Below, piece after piece: positions 41,260 to 48,356 of a DNA stretch of 64,000 bases. The DNA comes from Microbacterium sp. SD291 (GTDB lineage Bacteria > Actinomycetota > Actinomycetes > Actinomycetales > Microbacteriaceae): assembly GCF_017355365.1 (NCBI RefSeq), contig NZ_JADIJR010000019.1, forward strand, positions 1 through 64,000, given 5' to 3'. Position 1 is the stretch's first letter; every line of letters starts with the position of its first letter. Position numbers and translations under genes: made by a program. A model generated the notes under the pieces. The model searched no databases. It saw only the letters and a list, made by a program, of their open reading frames with translations, and was not told where the DNA came from.

Positions 41260-42060
41260 ATGAACAGCGAGCAGAACACCCCACAGCCCGATCCCGCAGC
41301 CGAGACACAGCGGTTCGACACGGTGGCGGAGGCCGATCCCGCGGCCGCGCCGGAGCAGCCGGCCATGGGGCGGCGACGCCGGAACATCCTGATCGGCGCG
41401 GCGGCCGCCGTCGCGCTCGTCGCCGTCGGCGGCGGTGCGTATGCGGTCGGTGCGGCCGTCGCGGATGATGACGACGACCGGCCTTCGATCTCCGAGGGGA
41501 GCGGACCGGGAGCCGACGGGCACGGTGACCGGGACGACCGTGATGACCGCGGTGACGACCGTGACGACGATTCTCGCGGAGGCGACCGCGACGACGATCG
41601 TGACGACCGCGGAGACGGCGTGAACGGCGGCGGCACGGCTGCCGGTGCGCCAGCGACGGATGCTGCGGCGCTGCGCGAGGCCGCGGAGGCGGCGATCGCC
41701 GCCGCGGACGGCACAGGTGCGAGCAAGATCGATGTCGAGCACGGCGGCTACGAGGTCGAGGTGCTTCTCGCCGACGGCGAGGAGATCGACGTGTTCGTCG
41801 CAGCCGACGGCACCGCGACCCCGGAAGCCGCGCAGGACGACGATCGATCGTCCGATCCGGCGCTGGACCTCAAAGAGCTGGATGCGATCATCGACGCCGC
41901 ACTCGCGGCATCCGAGTCCGAGGGGGCGGTCGACTCGGTCGCGAGCAGCGACGACGACGGGGTCGCCTACGAGGTGAGCATCCGTCTCAGCGACGGGCGG
42001 GATGCCGACATCGAACTCGCCGCCGACCTCTCCCTCGTCCACGCCGACATCGACGACTGA
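41260..42060 (+). CDS. Membrane-anchored PepSY-like protein with Asp/Arg-rich linker
   Basis: A 266-residue protein: cytoplasmic Pro/Ala-rich part, one helix around 42-65 (ILIGAAAAVALVAVGGGAYAVG), a highly charged extracellular repeat of Asp and Arg (about residues 88-120: GDRDDRDDRGDDRDDDSRGG), then two PepSY-like modules (GYEVEVLLADGEEIDVFVAADG and AYEVSIRLSDGRDADIELAADL). PepSY proteins inhibit peptidases or sense peptides. Downstream of a two-component system whose box it shares, so it is a probable regulon member. Confidence 0.75.
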   Translation: MNSEQNTPQPDPAAETQRFDTVAEADPAAAPEQPAMGRRRRNILIGAAAAVALVAVGGGAYAVGAAVADDDDDRPSISEGSGPGADGHGDRDDRDDRGDDRDDDSRGGDRDDDRDDRGDGVNGGGTAAGAPATDAAALREAAEAAIAAADGTGASKIDVEHGGYEVEVLLADGEEIDVFVAADGTATPEAAQDDDRSSDPALDLKELDAIIDAALAASESEGAVDSVASSDDDGVAYEVSIRLSDGRDADIELAADLSLVHADIDD

Positions 42061-42082
42061 TCCGCGTGCCCGGTTTCGAGGC

Positions 42083-42152
42083 GCTCTACGACCGGGGCTG
42101 ATCCTCTCCCGGTCGTAGAGCGAGGGAGCGCCAGCGACTGAGACGAAGCGCT
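42083..42152. repeat. Hairpin plus GAGCGAGGGAGCG repeat
   Basis: GCTCTACGACCGG (42083-42095) and CCGGTCGTAGAGC (42109-42121) are perfect inverted arms. The right arm continues into GAGCGAGGGAGCGCCAGCGAC and GAGACGAAGCGC, the same word order as the elements at 50710-50791 and 36304-36510. Confidence 0.7.
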
Positions 42153-42172
42153 TCATGATTCCACGGGGTGAC

Positions 42173-42523
42173 TCAGCGCCCGAGCTTCTCCGCGCACGCG
42201 ACGCAGTGCATCGCGAACGGACGCACCTCGAGTCGGGCTGCGGGGATCGGCAGGCCGCACGCCGCGCAGATGCCGTAGGCGCCGGCATCCAGCCTCGCGA
42301 TCGCTTCGTCGACCTGACGGAGTTCGGATGCCGCGGCCTCGGCGATGCCCGCAAGGCGCGACCACTCCGACGACAGGGTGACTCCCTCGGGGTCGTGCTC
42401 GTCGTCGTCGTTCGAGCCCTCGCGGTCGTGCGCGAGCTCGTCGAGCGCGGCCGCAGTCGCCGCGACCCGCGCCGACGCCTCGGCGTGCAGCTGCGCGAGG
42501 ATCGAGCGGGAGTCGGCGGTCAT
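42173..42523 (-). CDS. TraR/DksA-type zinc-finger protein
   Basis: A 116-residue protein with a C-terminal CXXC..CXXC zinc finger (YGICAACGLPIPAARLEVRPFAMHCVACAEKL) and a helical coiled-coil N terminus (AEASARVAATAAALDELAHDRE), the layout of short DksA/TraR-like proteins that bind RNA polymerase or are of unknown function. In actinobacteria such proteins are common and their role is not clear. It lies alone. Confidence 0.9.
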   Translation of the reverse strand: MTADSRSILAQLHAEASARVAATAAALDELAHDREGSNDDDEHDPEGVTLSSEWSRLAGIAEAAASELRQVDEAIARLDAGAYGICAACGLPIPAARLEVRPFAMHCVACAEKLGR

Positions 42524-42583
42524 GCCGACACTGTACGCGCGCTCCCCGACAGCAGCACCGACGCCAGCACCGTGACAGACACC

Positions 42584-42600
42584 GACACCGAGGCGGTGTC
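42584..42600 (-). terminator. Short hairpin at the end of the DUF2786 gene
   Basis: GACACCG-AGG-CGGTGTC, a perfect 7 bp stem, overlaps the stop of the DUF2786 gene by two bases and precedes the DksA-like gene. Confidence 0.5.
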
Positions 42601-43324
42601 AGCGCGTGACACCCCTCCCCGGACTGACCGCCCGCTCCCCGGTGTTCGCCTCACGACCCGACCGGTGACCGACCGCGAACGACCTGGCGTCCGCGCCCTG
42701 GCGCCGCCGCGACTTCCCGCGGGAGAGGGCTTCGGCGGCGGCATCCACTCGATCGCGTCGCGATGCCAGTACGACATCCGTTCCGGGGCCGGCCTCCTCC
42801 ACGAGGACGCGCCGGCTCTCGCGGATGCGAGTTGCGGCGCCGACTCCGAACCCGCGGACGAAGCCGCTGCGCGCGCGGCGCCTGTCGTTCTCAAGAGACA
42901 AGCCGTACAGGCCGCGCTCCGTCGCCCACCAGGCTCGCATCGCGACCATCGCCTGCACCTGCAGGCTCGCGGTGAGGATCTTCGCCTGGCGGACATCGGA
43001 GGCGAAGCCGACGAAGTACAGGAGCGCTCCGACTCCCGGCTGCTCCGAATACATCGGCCGGATGGTGCCGAGCGCCAGCGCGACTCCTGCCCCGAGCTCG
43101 CGGACGTCGCGCGCATACGCCCCGGTGAACAGCATCCGCTCCTGGACGATCTCCTCCTGCTGCTGCCCGAGCCGCTCACGTCGCGCGTCCAGGCGCGCCT
43201 GCTCTATGCCGTACTTCACCATCAGCCGCTCGGCGTGCTCTGTGAGCGCTTCCGCCTCCTCGGGCGTCGTGCTCTCCGCCTTGGCGAGCAGCTTGGCGAT
43301 CAGGTCGAGTTTCGCTTCGGTCAT
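42599..43324 (-). CDS. DUF2786 domain protein
   Basis: A 241-residue protein with the DUF2786 N-terminal motif (LDLIAKLLAKAESTTPEEAEALTEHAERLMVKYGIEQARLDARR), a helical region, and a C-terminal, Arg-rich stretch. The family also occurs on phages and plasmids; the function is unknown. No phage gene is nearby. ATG at 43324 is preceded by GGAGGAGACC. Confidence 0.85.
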   Translation of the reverse strand: MTEAKLDLIAKLLAKAESTTPEEAEALTEHAERLMVKYGIEQARLDARRERLGQQQEEIVQERMLFTGAYARDVRELGAGVALALGTIRPMYSEQPGVGALLYFVGFASDVRQAKILTASLQVQAMVAMRAWWATERGLYGLSLENDRRRARSGFVRGFGVGAATRIRESRRVLVEEAGPGTDVVLASRRDRVDAAAEALSRGKSRRRQGADARSFAVGHRSGREANTGERAVSPGRGVTR

Positions 43325-43572
43325 GGTCTCCTCCTCGATGGGTTCACTCGCATCATTCGCGGGGCCACCCCCATCGGGATCCGCCGATCCGACAGATGGG
43401 GACAACCCGGAGGAGGACGGATGCTGTGCAGGAGGTCCGACGGCCCCTGACACCATCCGTTCACGCAGCGTTCCATTCGGAGTACGACGGTCTCGTAATT
43501 GCCCGACACCTTCGCGAGTTGGAATACCGGTGTTCTCGAAATATCGGGGACATCACCTCCCGAAAGGTCATC

Positions 43573-44475
43573 ATGCGTCGCCTCACCCTGCCCGCCGTCG
43601 GCCTCCTCAGCGTCACGGCTCTCGCCCTCACCGGCTGCCAGAGCCCCAGCGCGGAGGCCGCCCCGGCCGACCCCAACGCTCCCATCACGATCGCCACCCT
43701 TCCCGTCGGCGAGGACCCCACAGCCGAGAACCCGATCGAGGTGTTCGCGGAACTCCTCGAAGAGGCCACCGGCCGCAAGGTCGAGGTCACCGACGTGCCC
43801 GACTACCTCAGCGTCGTCGAGGCCATCCGCGCGGACCACGTCGACATCGGCATCATGAGCGGCTTCCCGTCGGCTCTCGCCGTGAACACCGGTGAGGTCG
43901 ACCCGCTCGTCGCGTTCAGCGGCGACGACAAGCCCGTCTCGACCTGCGTCGTGCTGGACGACTCGCCCATCCAGACCCTCGAGGACTTCAAGGGCAAGAC
44001 CGTCGCGTTCGCCGACCAGGCGTCGAGCTCCGGCTACTTCATGCCGGTGTACATGCTGCACGAGGCGGGCCTCGAGCGGGATCAGGACTACGAGGCGATC
44101 TTCGCGGGTGGTCACGAGGGCAGCTTCGCCGCACTCGAGCAGGGTCAGGTGGATGCCGCGTGCACGGCGATCATGCTCACCGAGCTCGGCGAGCCGATGT
44201 TCCCGTTCGCCGACGGCGAGTGGCGCGCGATCGGCGAGAGCCCGGCGATGGCGGTGCAGGGCACCGTGCTCGGCCGCCAGTCCCTCGACGACGAGACCCG
44301 CAAGCTGATCGTGAAGGGCATCGCCGAGGTCTTCGCGCCCGAGAACGCCGAGCGCCTCGGCGCCATGGGCTCGTTCGCGGGTCTCGAGCAGATCGTCGCG
44401 CCGGATGCCGAGCTGTACGCCTCCTTCGCAGAGATCGCCGAGGTCGCGGGCGTCGAACTCCAGGACCTCAAGTGA
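43573..44475 (+). CDS. phnD: Phosphate/phosphite/phosphonate ABC transporter binding lipoprotein
   Basis: A 300-residue PhnD-like lipoprotein: lipobox LTGC (Cys22), then ITIATLPVGEDP, DYLSVVEAIRADHVDIGIMSGFPSALAV, and DFKGKTVAFADQASSSGYFMPVYML, in which the Ser/Thr cluster binds the phosphonate oxygens in relatives. Heads a five-gene operon. The promoter region (43440-43572) contains TTGGAAT and AAATATCGGGG; no riboswitch recognised. Its stop overlaps the ATPase start as GTGA. Confidence 0.92.
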   Translation: MRRLTLPAVGLLSVTALALTGCQSPSAEAAPADPNAPITIATLPVGEDPTAENPIEVFAELLEEATGRKVEVTDVPDYLSVVEAIRADHVDIGIMSGFPSALAVNTGEVDPLVAFSGDDKPVSTCVVLDDSPIQTLEDFKGKTVAFADQASSSGYFMPVYMLHEAGLERDQDYEAIFAGGHEGSFAALEQGQVDAACTAIMLTELGEPMFPFADGEWRAIGESPAMAVQGTVLGRQSLDDETRKLIVKGIAEVFAPENAERLGAMGSFAGLEQIVAPDAELYASFAEIAEVAGVELQDLK

Positions 44476-45455
44476 CGACGCTCAAGACCCACGGGGCGGA
44501 TGCCGCGGCATCCGCCCCCGCGGGCCCGGCCGCTGTCCTCGTGGAAAACGGAGACCGAACCGCGCCCACTCGGCGTGGCGCCTCGGGACACGCCGCCCCA
44601 GGCGCGGATGATCCCGGTTTTCCCACGGCATCCGCCGCCACCGCCGCCGCCACCCCCGAACCGCGCACCTCGACCGCCGAGCTGCGGCAGGCTCTCCCCT
44701 TGGTGACCGCCCGCGGTCTCGAGGTCGCCTACGACGACGCGAAGGTGCTCGACGGCGTCGACCTCGACCTGTTCCCGGGCGAGATGGTGGCGCTGCTGGG
44801 CGCCTCGGGATCCGGCAAGTCGACGCTGATGCGCAGCCTCACCGGGTTCGCGCCGATCTCGTCGGGCTCGGTGCGGGTCGCCGGGCACGACGTCATCAAC
44901 CTGCACCGCGGCCAACTGCGCACGCTGCGCTCCGACGTCGGGCAGGTGTTCCAGCAGTTCAACCTGATCCCGCGGCTGAGCGTGATGACCAACGTGCTCA
45001 CCGGCGCCCTGCACAGCGCCGGCCCGATCAACCTCGTCGGCGGATTCTCCCGGGAGCACCGCCGCCGCGCACTCGAGCTCCTCGACCGCGTCGGCATCGC
45101 GCACAAGGCGACATCCCCCGCACGCTCGCTCTCCGGCGGACAGCAGCAGCGCGTCGCGATAGCGCGCGCCCTGATGCAACAGCCCAAGGTGATCCTCGCC
45201 GACGAGCCGGTCGCGTCGCTCGACCCGAAGCTCGCCGACTCCGTGCTGGAGCTGCTGCGCGAGATCGCCACCGAAGACGGCATCCCGGTGCTGGTCAGCC
45301 TGCACGTACTGCCCTTGGCTCTCGCGCACAGCGACCGCATCGTCGGGCTCCGGCACGGCGAGGTCGTCGTGGCCGGCGCCACCTCCCAGCTGGATGCCGC
45401 CGCGCTGCAGAACCTGTACGACGATGAGGAGCACGGCGATGACGCTCACGAGTGA
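44472..45455 (+). CDS. phnC: Phosphonate-type ABC transporter ATP-binding protein with repeat-derived N terminus
   Basis: A 327-residue ATPase: Walker A GASGSGKST, signature LSGGQQQR, Walker B VILADEPVASLDP and the PhnC-type VSLHVLPLALAHSDR. The catalytic part starts at about residue 77 (LVTARGLEVAYDDAKVLDG). The preceding 76 residues are Ala/Pro-rich and partly encoded by a hairpin repeat (44541-44626), so either this is a repeat-extended protein starting at the coupled GTG 44472, or the true start is GTG 44703 (TTG 44700). The overlap with phnD favours 44472. Confidence 0.88.
   Translation: MTTLKTHGADAAASAPAGPAAVLVENGDRTAPTRRGASGHAAPGADDPGFPTASAATAAATPEPRTSTAELRQALPLVTARGLEVAYDDAKVLDGVDLDLFPGEMVALLGASGSGKSTLMRSLTGFAPISSGSVRVAGHDVINLHRGQLRTLRSDVGQVFQQFNLIPRLSVMTNVLTGALHSAGPINLVGGFSREHRRRALELLDRVGIAHKATSPARSLSGGQQQRVAIARALMQQPKVILADEPVASLDPKLADSVLELLREIATEDGIPVLVSLHVLPLALAHSDRIVGLRHGEVVVAGATSQLDAAALQNLYDDEEHGDDAHE
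44541..44626. repeat. Hairpin repeat inside the phnC open frame
   Basis: GTGGAAAACGG at 44541 and CCGGTTTTCCCAC ending at 44626 form the outer arms of an 86 bp imperfect palindrome. The centre has CGGCGTGGCG..CGCCGCCCC-type pairing. Translated as part of the long PhnC N terminus. Confidence 0.6.
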
Positions 45456-46275
45456 ACCCCGCACGTCCGCACGGCCGGCGCTGAGCGTCGCCGACCGCAG
45501 CCGTCTCGAGAGCGCGTTCCGCGTGCCGCGCACCCGCTTCCTGCTCGGCCTCCCCGTCGCCGCGCTGCTGCTGATCTGGTCGTTCAACGGGGCGGGTTTC
45601 GACTTCGTCAAGCTCGGCGAGGGCACCGTGAACATGGGCGAGTTCCTCTCCCGCCTCTTCCCGCCCGACTTCTCGAAGATCGGGACGATCGCAGCCCTCC
45701 TGCTGGAGACGTTCCAGATGGCGGTCGTCGGCACGGTGCTCGGCGCCGTGCTCTCGCTGCTCGTCGCGTTCGGGGCGTCGTCGAACATCGCGCCGCGGTG
45801 GCTGTACTACCCTACGCGCTGGGTGATGAACGTCATCCGCTCGGTGCCGGATCTCGTCTTCGCGCTGATGTTCGTCTCGGCCGTCGGGCTCGGCCCGTTC
45901 GCCGGCATCCTCGCGATGACCCTCGGCTCGATCGGCTCGATCGGCAAGATCTTCGCGGAGGCCATGGAGCAGGTCGAGCGGGGCCCGGTCGTCGCGATGG
46001 AGGCGGTCGGCGCCTCGAAGCGGCAGGTCATCCAGTACGGCATCCTGCCGCAGGCCGCGCCCCTGCTCACGTCGTACACGCTGCTGCTGTTCGAGGGGAA
46101 CGTCCGCGGTGCGACCATCCTCGGTCTCGTCGGCGCGGGCGGCATCGGCCTCGAGCTCACCACGGCCATGCGCATGTACGACTACGGGCACCTCAGCGCC
46201 ATCATCATCTGCATCATCGTGCTCGTCACGGCGATCGACCAGGGCAGCGCCCTCATCCGAAGGAGAATCACATGA
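45439..46275 (+). CDS. phnE: Phosphonate-type ABC transporter permease
   Basis: A 278-residue permease of the PhnE type with about six helices and the EAA loop EAVGASKRQVIQYGILPQAAPLLTSYTLLLFEGNVRGATILGLVGAGGIG, which is typical. Starts 17 bp within the end of phnC. Substrate could be phosphonate, phosphite or phosphate. Confidence 0.92.
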   Translation: MTLTSEPRTSARPALSVADRSRLESAFRVPRTRFLLGLPVAALLLIWSFNGAGFDFVKLGEGTVNMGEFLSRLFPPDFSKIGTIAALLLETFQMAVVGTVLGAVLSLLVAFGASSNIAPRWLYYPTRWVMNVIRSVPDLVFALMFVSAVGLGPFAGILAMTLGSIGSIGKIFAEAMEQVERGPVVAMEAVGASKRQVIQYGILPQAAPLLTSYTLLLFEGNVRGATILGLVGAGGIGLELTTAMRMYDYGHLSAIIICIIVLVTAIDQGSALIRRRIT

Positions 46276-47039
46276 CGATCATCGACACGGACCTCGTGCT
46301 CAGCGCGCCGGTGAACCTGCGCGACCTCGGCGGCATCGCGATCGACGGAGGTGTGCTGCGCGATGGGCTCGCCATCCGCACCGATGACCTCGCCTACGTG
46401 CCGGCGGAGATCGCCGAGCAGCTCGTCGCCGAGGGGCTCACCGCGATCATCGACCTGCGCTCGCCGCTGGAGGTCGCGGTGACCGGGCGCGGCCCGCTCG
46501 GCGAGCATCCGGTCAGTTACCACCACCTGCCGCTCATCGCCGACGTGGGTCGTTCGATGGAGGACGACGGCCCCGCGCTCAGCCACGAGGGGATGGGGCG
46601 GATGTACCTGCGGATGGTCGAGGTCGCCGCGCCCCAGCTGGTCACCGCGCTCAACGTGATCGCGTATACGCCGGGCGCCGCCGCGTTCCACTGCGCGGCC
46701 GGGCGCGACCGCACCGGCGTGCTCGCCGCGATGCTGCTGCTCGCCCTGGGCGCTGCCGACGAGGACATCGTCGCCGACTACGCGCGTACCGGCGACAACA
46801 TGGTGTCGATCATGCAGCGCACGGCGCCGGTGATGGGCGCGATGTGGAAGGCACTCGGCTTCGACGCGTCGGTGCACGAGAAGAGCTCCTCGCTGCTGGA
46901 GGGCGAGATGGACGTCTCGATGCGGATGCTGCTGGACACGCTCCGTGAGCGGCACGGCGATCCGCTGTCGCCGCTGCGCGCGGCCGGCCTGTCCGGCGAC
47001 ACCATCGCCCGGCTGCGTTCGCGGGCGGTCGCCGCGTGA
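46272..47039 (+). CDS. Tyrosine phosphatase-like protein (CX5R family)
   Basis: A 255-residue phosphatase of the Y_phosphatase3/PtpB-type: the P-loop is HCAAGRDRTG (Cys-X5-Arg), preceded by VNLRDLGGIAIDGGVLRDGLAIRTDDL, which includes the characteristic LRDLGG. It could dephosphorylate proteins or phosphorylated small molecules such as phosphoinositol. Starts in a four-base ATGA overlap with phnE, so translationally coupled; a scavenging role for the imported ester is inferred. Confidence 0.88.
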   Translation: MTIIDTDLVLSAPVNLRDLGGIAIDGGVLRDGLAIRTDDLAYVPAEIAEQLVAEGLTAIIDLRSPLEVAVTGRGPLGEHPVSYHHLPLIADVGRSMEDDGPALSHEGMGRMYLRMVEVAAPQLVTALNVIAYTPGAAAFHCAAGRDRTGVLAAMLLLALGAADEDIVADYARTGDNMVSIMQRTAPVMGAMWKALGFDASVHEKSSSLLEGEMDVSMRMLLDTLRERHGDPLSPLRAAGLSGDTIARLRSRAVAA

Positions 47040-47692
47040 CGGCGATGGTGGCGGAGGCCGAGGTGACCGTCGGCGCTGGTTCGGATGCCGGGGCTGCGGT
47101 TCGCCGTCGCCCCGGTCGTCCGCGCGACGAGGAGATCGACGGGCAGATCCTCCAGGCGACGCTCTCGATCATCGACGCCGGCGAGGACGTCACGGTCGGC
47201 CGGGTCGTCGACCGCAGCGGGGTCAGCCGGGCGGCGCTGTACCGGCGCTGGCCGTCGCTGACGACCCTGATCGCGGCGGCCCTCGACGTCGGGCGCATGG
47301 TGCCACCGGAGTACCCCGACGACCAGGACCTGCGCGAGGCGCTGCTCGAGGGGATGGGACTCGGCGATGACGGCGTCGCCCCGTCGGCGCCGGGGTTCTC
47401 GGAGGAGCGGTTCCGTCAGCGCATCCGTCTCGTCATGGCTGACCGCGCCCTGCAGAAGGCGTACTGGACCTCGCACGTCTCGCGCCGCCGGGTGCCGTTG
47501 ATCAACGCGCTGCGCCGCGGGATCGAGCGGGGCGAGCTGCGCGCCGATCTCGATGCGGATGCCTGCTTCGACGCGATCGCGGGAGCGGCGTACTACCAGA
47601 TCGTGGTGCGTGGGGAGCGGCTTTCCGACCCCGGCGTCGCCGAGCGGCTGAGCGCGGCGATCGACGTGATCTGGCGCGGGATGGTGGCGTGA
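47036..47692 (+). CDS. TetR/AcrR-family regulator ending the phn operon
   Basis: A 218-residue TetR protein: HTH (IDGQILQATLSIIDAGEDVTVGRVVDRSGVSRAALYRRWPSLTTLIAAALDVG) and TetR_C-like helical domain (FDAIAGAAYYQIVVRGERLSDPGV). Starts in a GTGA overlap with the phosphatase gene. Likely regulates the operon; a phosphorylated small molecule as effector is possible. Confidence 0.92.
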   Translation: MTAMVAEAEVTVGAGSDAGAAVRRRPGRPRDEEIDGQILQATLSIIDAGEDVTVGRVVDRSGVSRAALYRRWPSLTTLIAAALDVGRMVPPEYPDDQDLREALLEGMGLGDDGVAPSAPGFSEERFRQRIRLVMADRALQKAYWTSHVSRRRVPLINALRRGIERGELRADLDADACFDAIAGAAYYQIVVRGERLSDPGVAERLSAAIDVIWRGMVA

Positions 47693-47744
47693 GGCCTCAC
47701 GCGCCGAGACTCTCCGTGCGCTTCGTCGACTCAGAATCACATCC

Positions 47745-47793
47745 GTCGGCTCAGAACGGCTGGTTCGGCCGGCAATCGGCATTCCGAGCCGAC
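47745..47793. repeat. Hairpin element, 12 bp arms (one mismatch)
   Basis: GTCGGCTCAGAA (47745-47756) and TTCCGAGCCGAC (47782-47793) pair at 11 of 12 positions. It lies between the TetR gene and the converging cupin gene. Confidence 0.5.
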
Positions 47794-47803
47794 AGAGTGG
47801 GCG

Positions 47804-48127
47804 TCAGGCGAGCCACTCCGTGATGAAGCGGTCGTTCGCGTGCACGTGCGTGGCCTCATAGGTGCCGCCGTCGAGCACTTCGAACCGGTGCTGCACGAGG
47901 GCGGGCACGACGAGGATCTGCCCGCCGGCCCCCACGACCTGCTCGTCGCCGACGGTGAACAGCGCGCGGCCGCGGTGGATCACGAAAGTCTCGACGTACG
48001 GATGCCGGTGCAGGCGCGGCCCGGTCCCCGGCGTCGAGGCGAACTCGCGGATGATGCTCACCGGGGAGCCGATCAGGTATCCCTCGATGTTCTCGTCGAG
48101 ACCGACGTCGATGGGCTGGATGGTCAT
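47804..48127 (-). CDS. Cupin domain protein
   Basis: A 107-residue single-domain cupin: GPRLHRHPYVETFVIHRGRALFTVGDEQVVGAGGQILVVPALVQHRF holds both cupin motifs, with the HxH and later His and Glu metal ligands. Small stand-alone cupins bind metal and often a small molecule or serve as isomerases. ATG at 48127 with GGAGGCACC. No operon partner. Confidence 0.88.
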   Translation of the reverse strand: MTIQPIDVGLDENIEGYLIGSPVSIIREFASTPGTGPRLHRHPYVETFVIHRGRALFTVGDEQVVGAGGQILVVPALVQHRFEVLDGGTYEATHVHANDRFITEWLA

Positions 48128-48201
48128 GGTGCCTCCTCCGTTCCCCGCCGAGGGTACGCCCCGGATCCCGACAGCCACACCCCGTCACGCCGTCCCCTCT
48201 T

Positions 48202-48264
48202 CGCTCCCGTCGCGAAAAAGCTCACCATTTCGTCGATTTGGCGGGCCGCTTTGCGACGGGAGCG
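48202..48264. repeat. Hairpin element, 12 bp perfect arms
   Basis: CGCTCCCGTCGC (48202-48213) and GCGACGGGAGCG (48253-48264) enclose 39 bp. Followed 40 bp later by a normal terminator (48302-48334). Confidence 0.6.
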
Positions 48265-48301
48265 GGTATCGAGCGGGGATTCGCGGGGGCGTAGAGACAG
48301 A

Positions 48302-48334
48302 AGTGCCCGGCATCCGGAAAGGATGCCGGGCACT
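48302..48334 (-). terminator. Terminator of the glycerophosphodiesterase gene
   Basis: A perfect 14 bp stem, AGTGCCCGGCATCC and its reverse complement, with loop GGAAA, 23 bp beyond the stop of the minus-strand gene. Includes an inverted pair of GGATGCC. Confidence 0.85.
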
Positions 48335-48356
48335 CGAGTGAGCAGCGGATGCGGGA

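Noticed and set aside
42599..43324. Phage origin of the DUF2786 gene
   Set aside because: Neighbours are chromosomal genes, no phage gene is present, and the family is frequent on actinobacterial chromosomes.
43440..43572. Riboswitch upstream of phnD
   Set aside because: No consistent stems with conserved loops; TTGGAAT and AAATAT are more easily read as promoter-like DNA.
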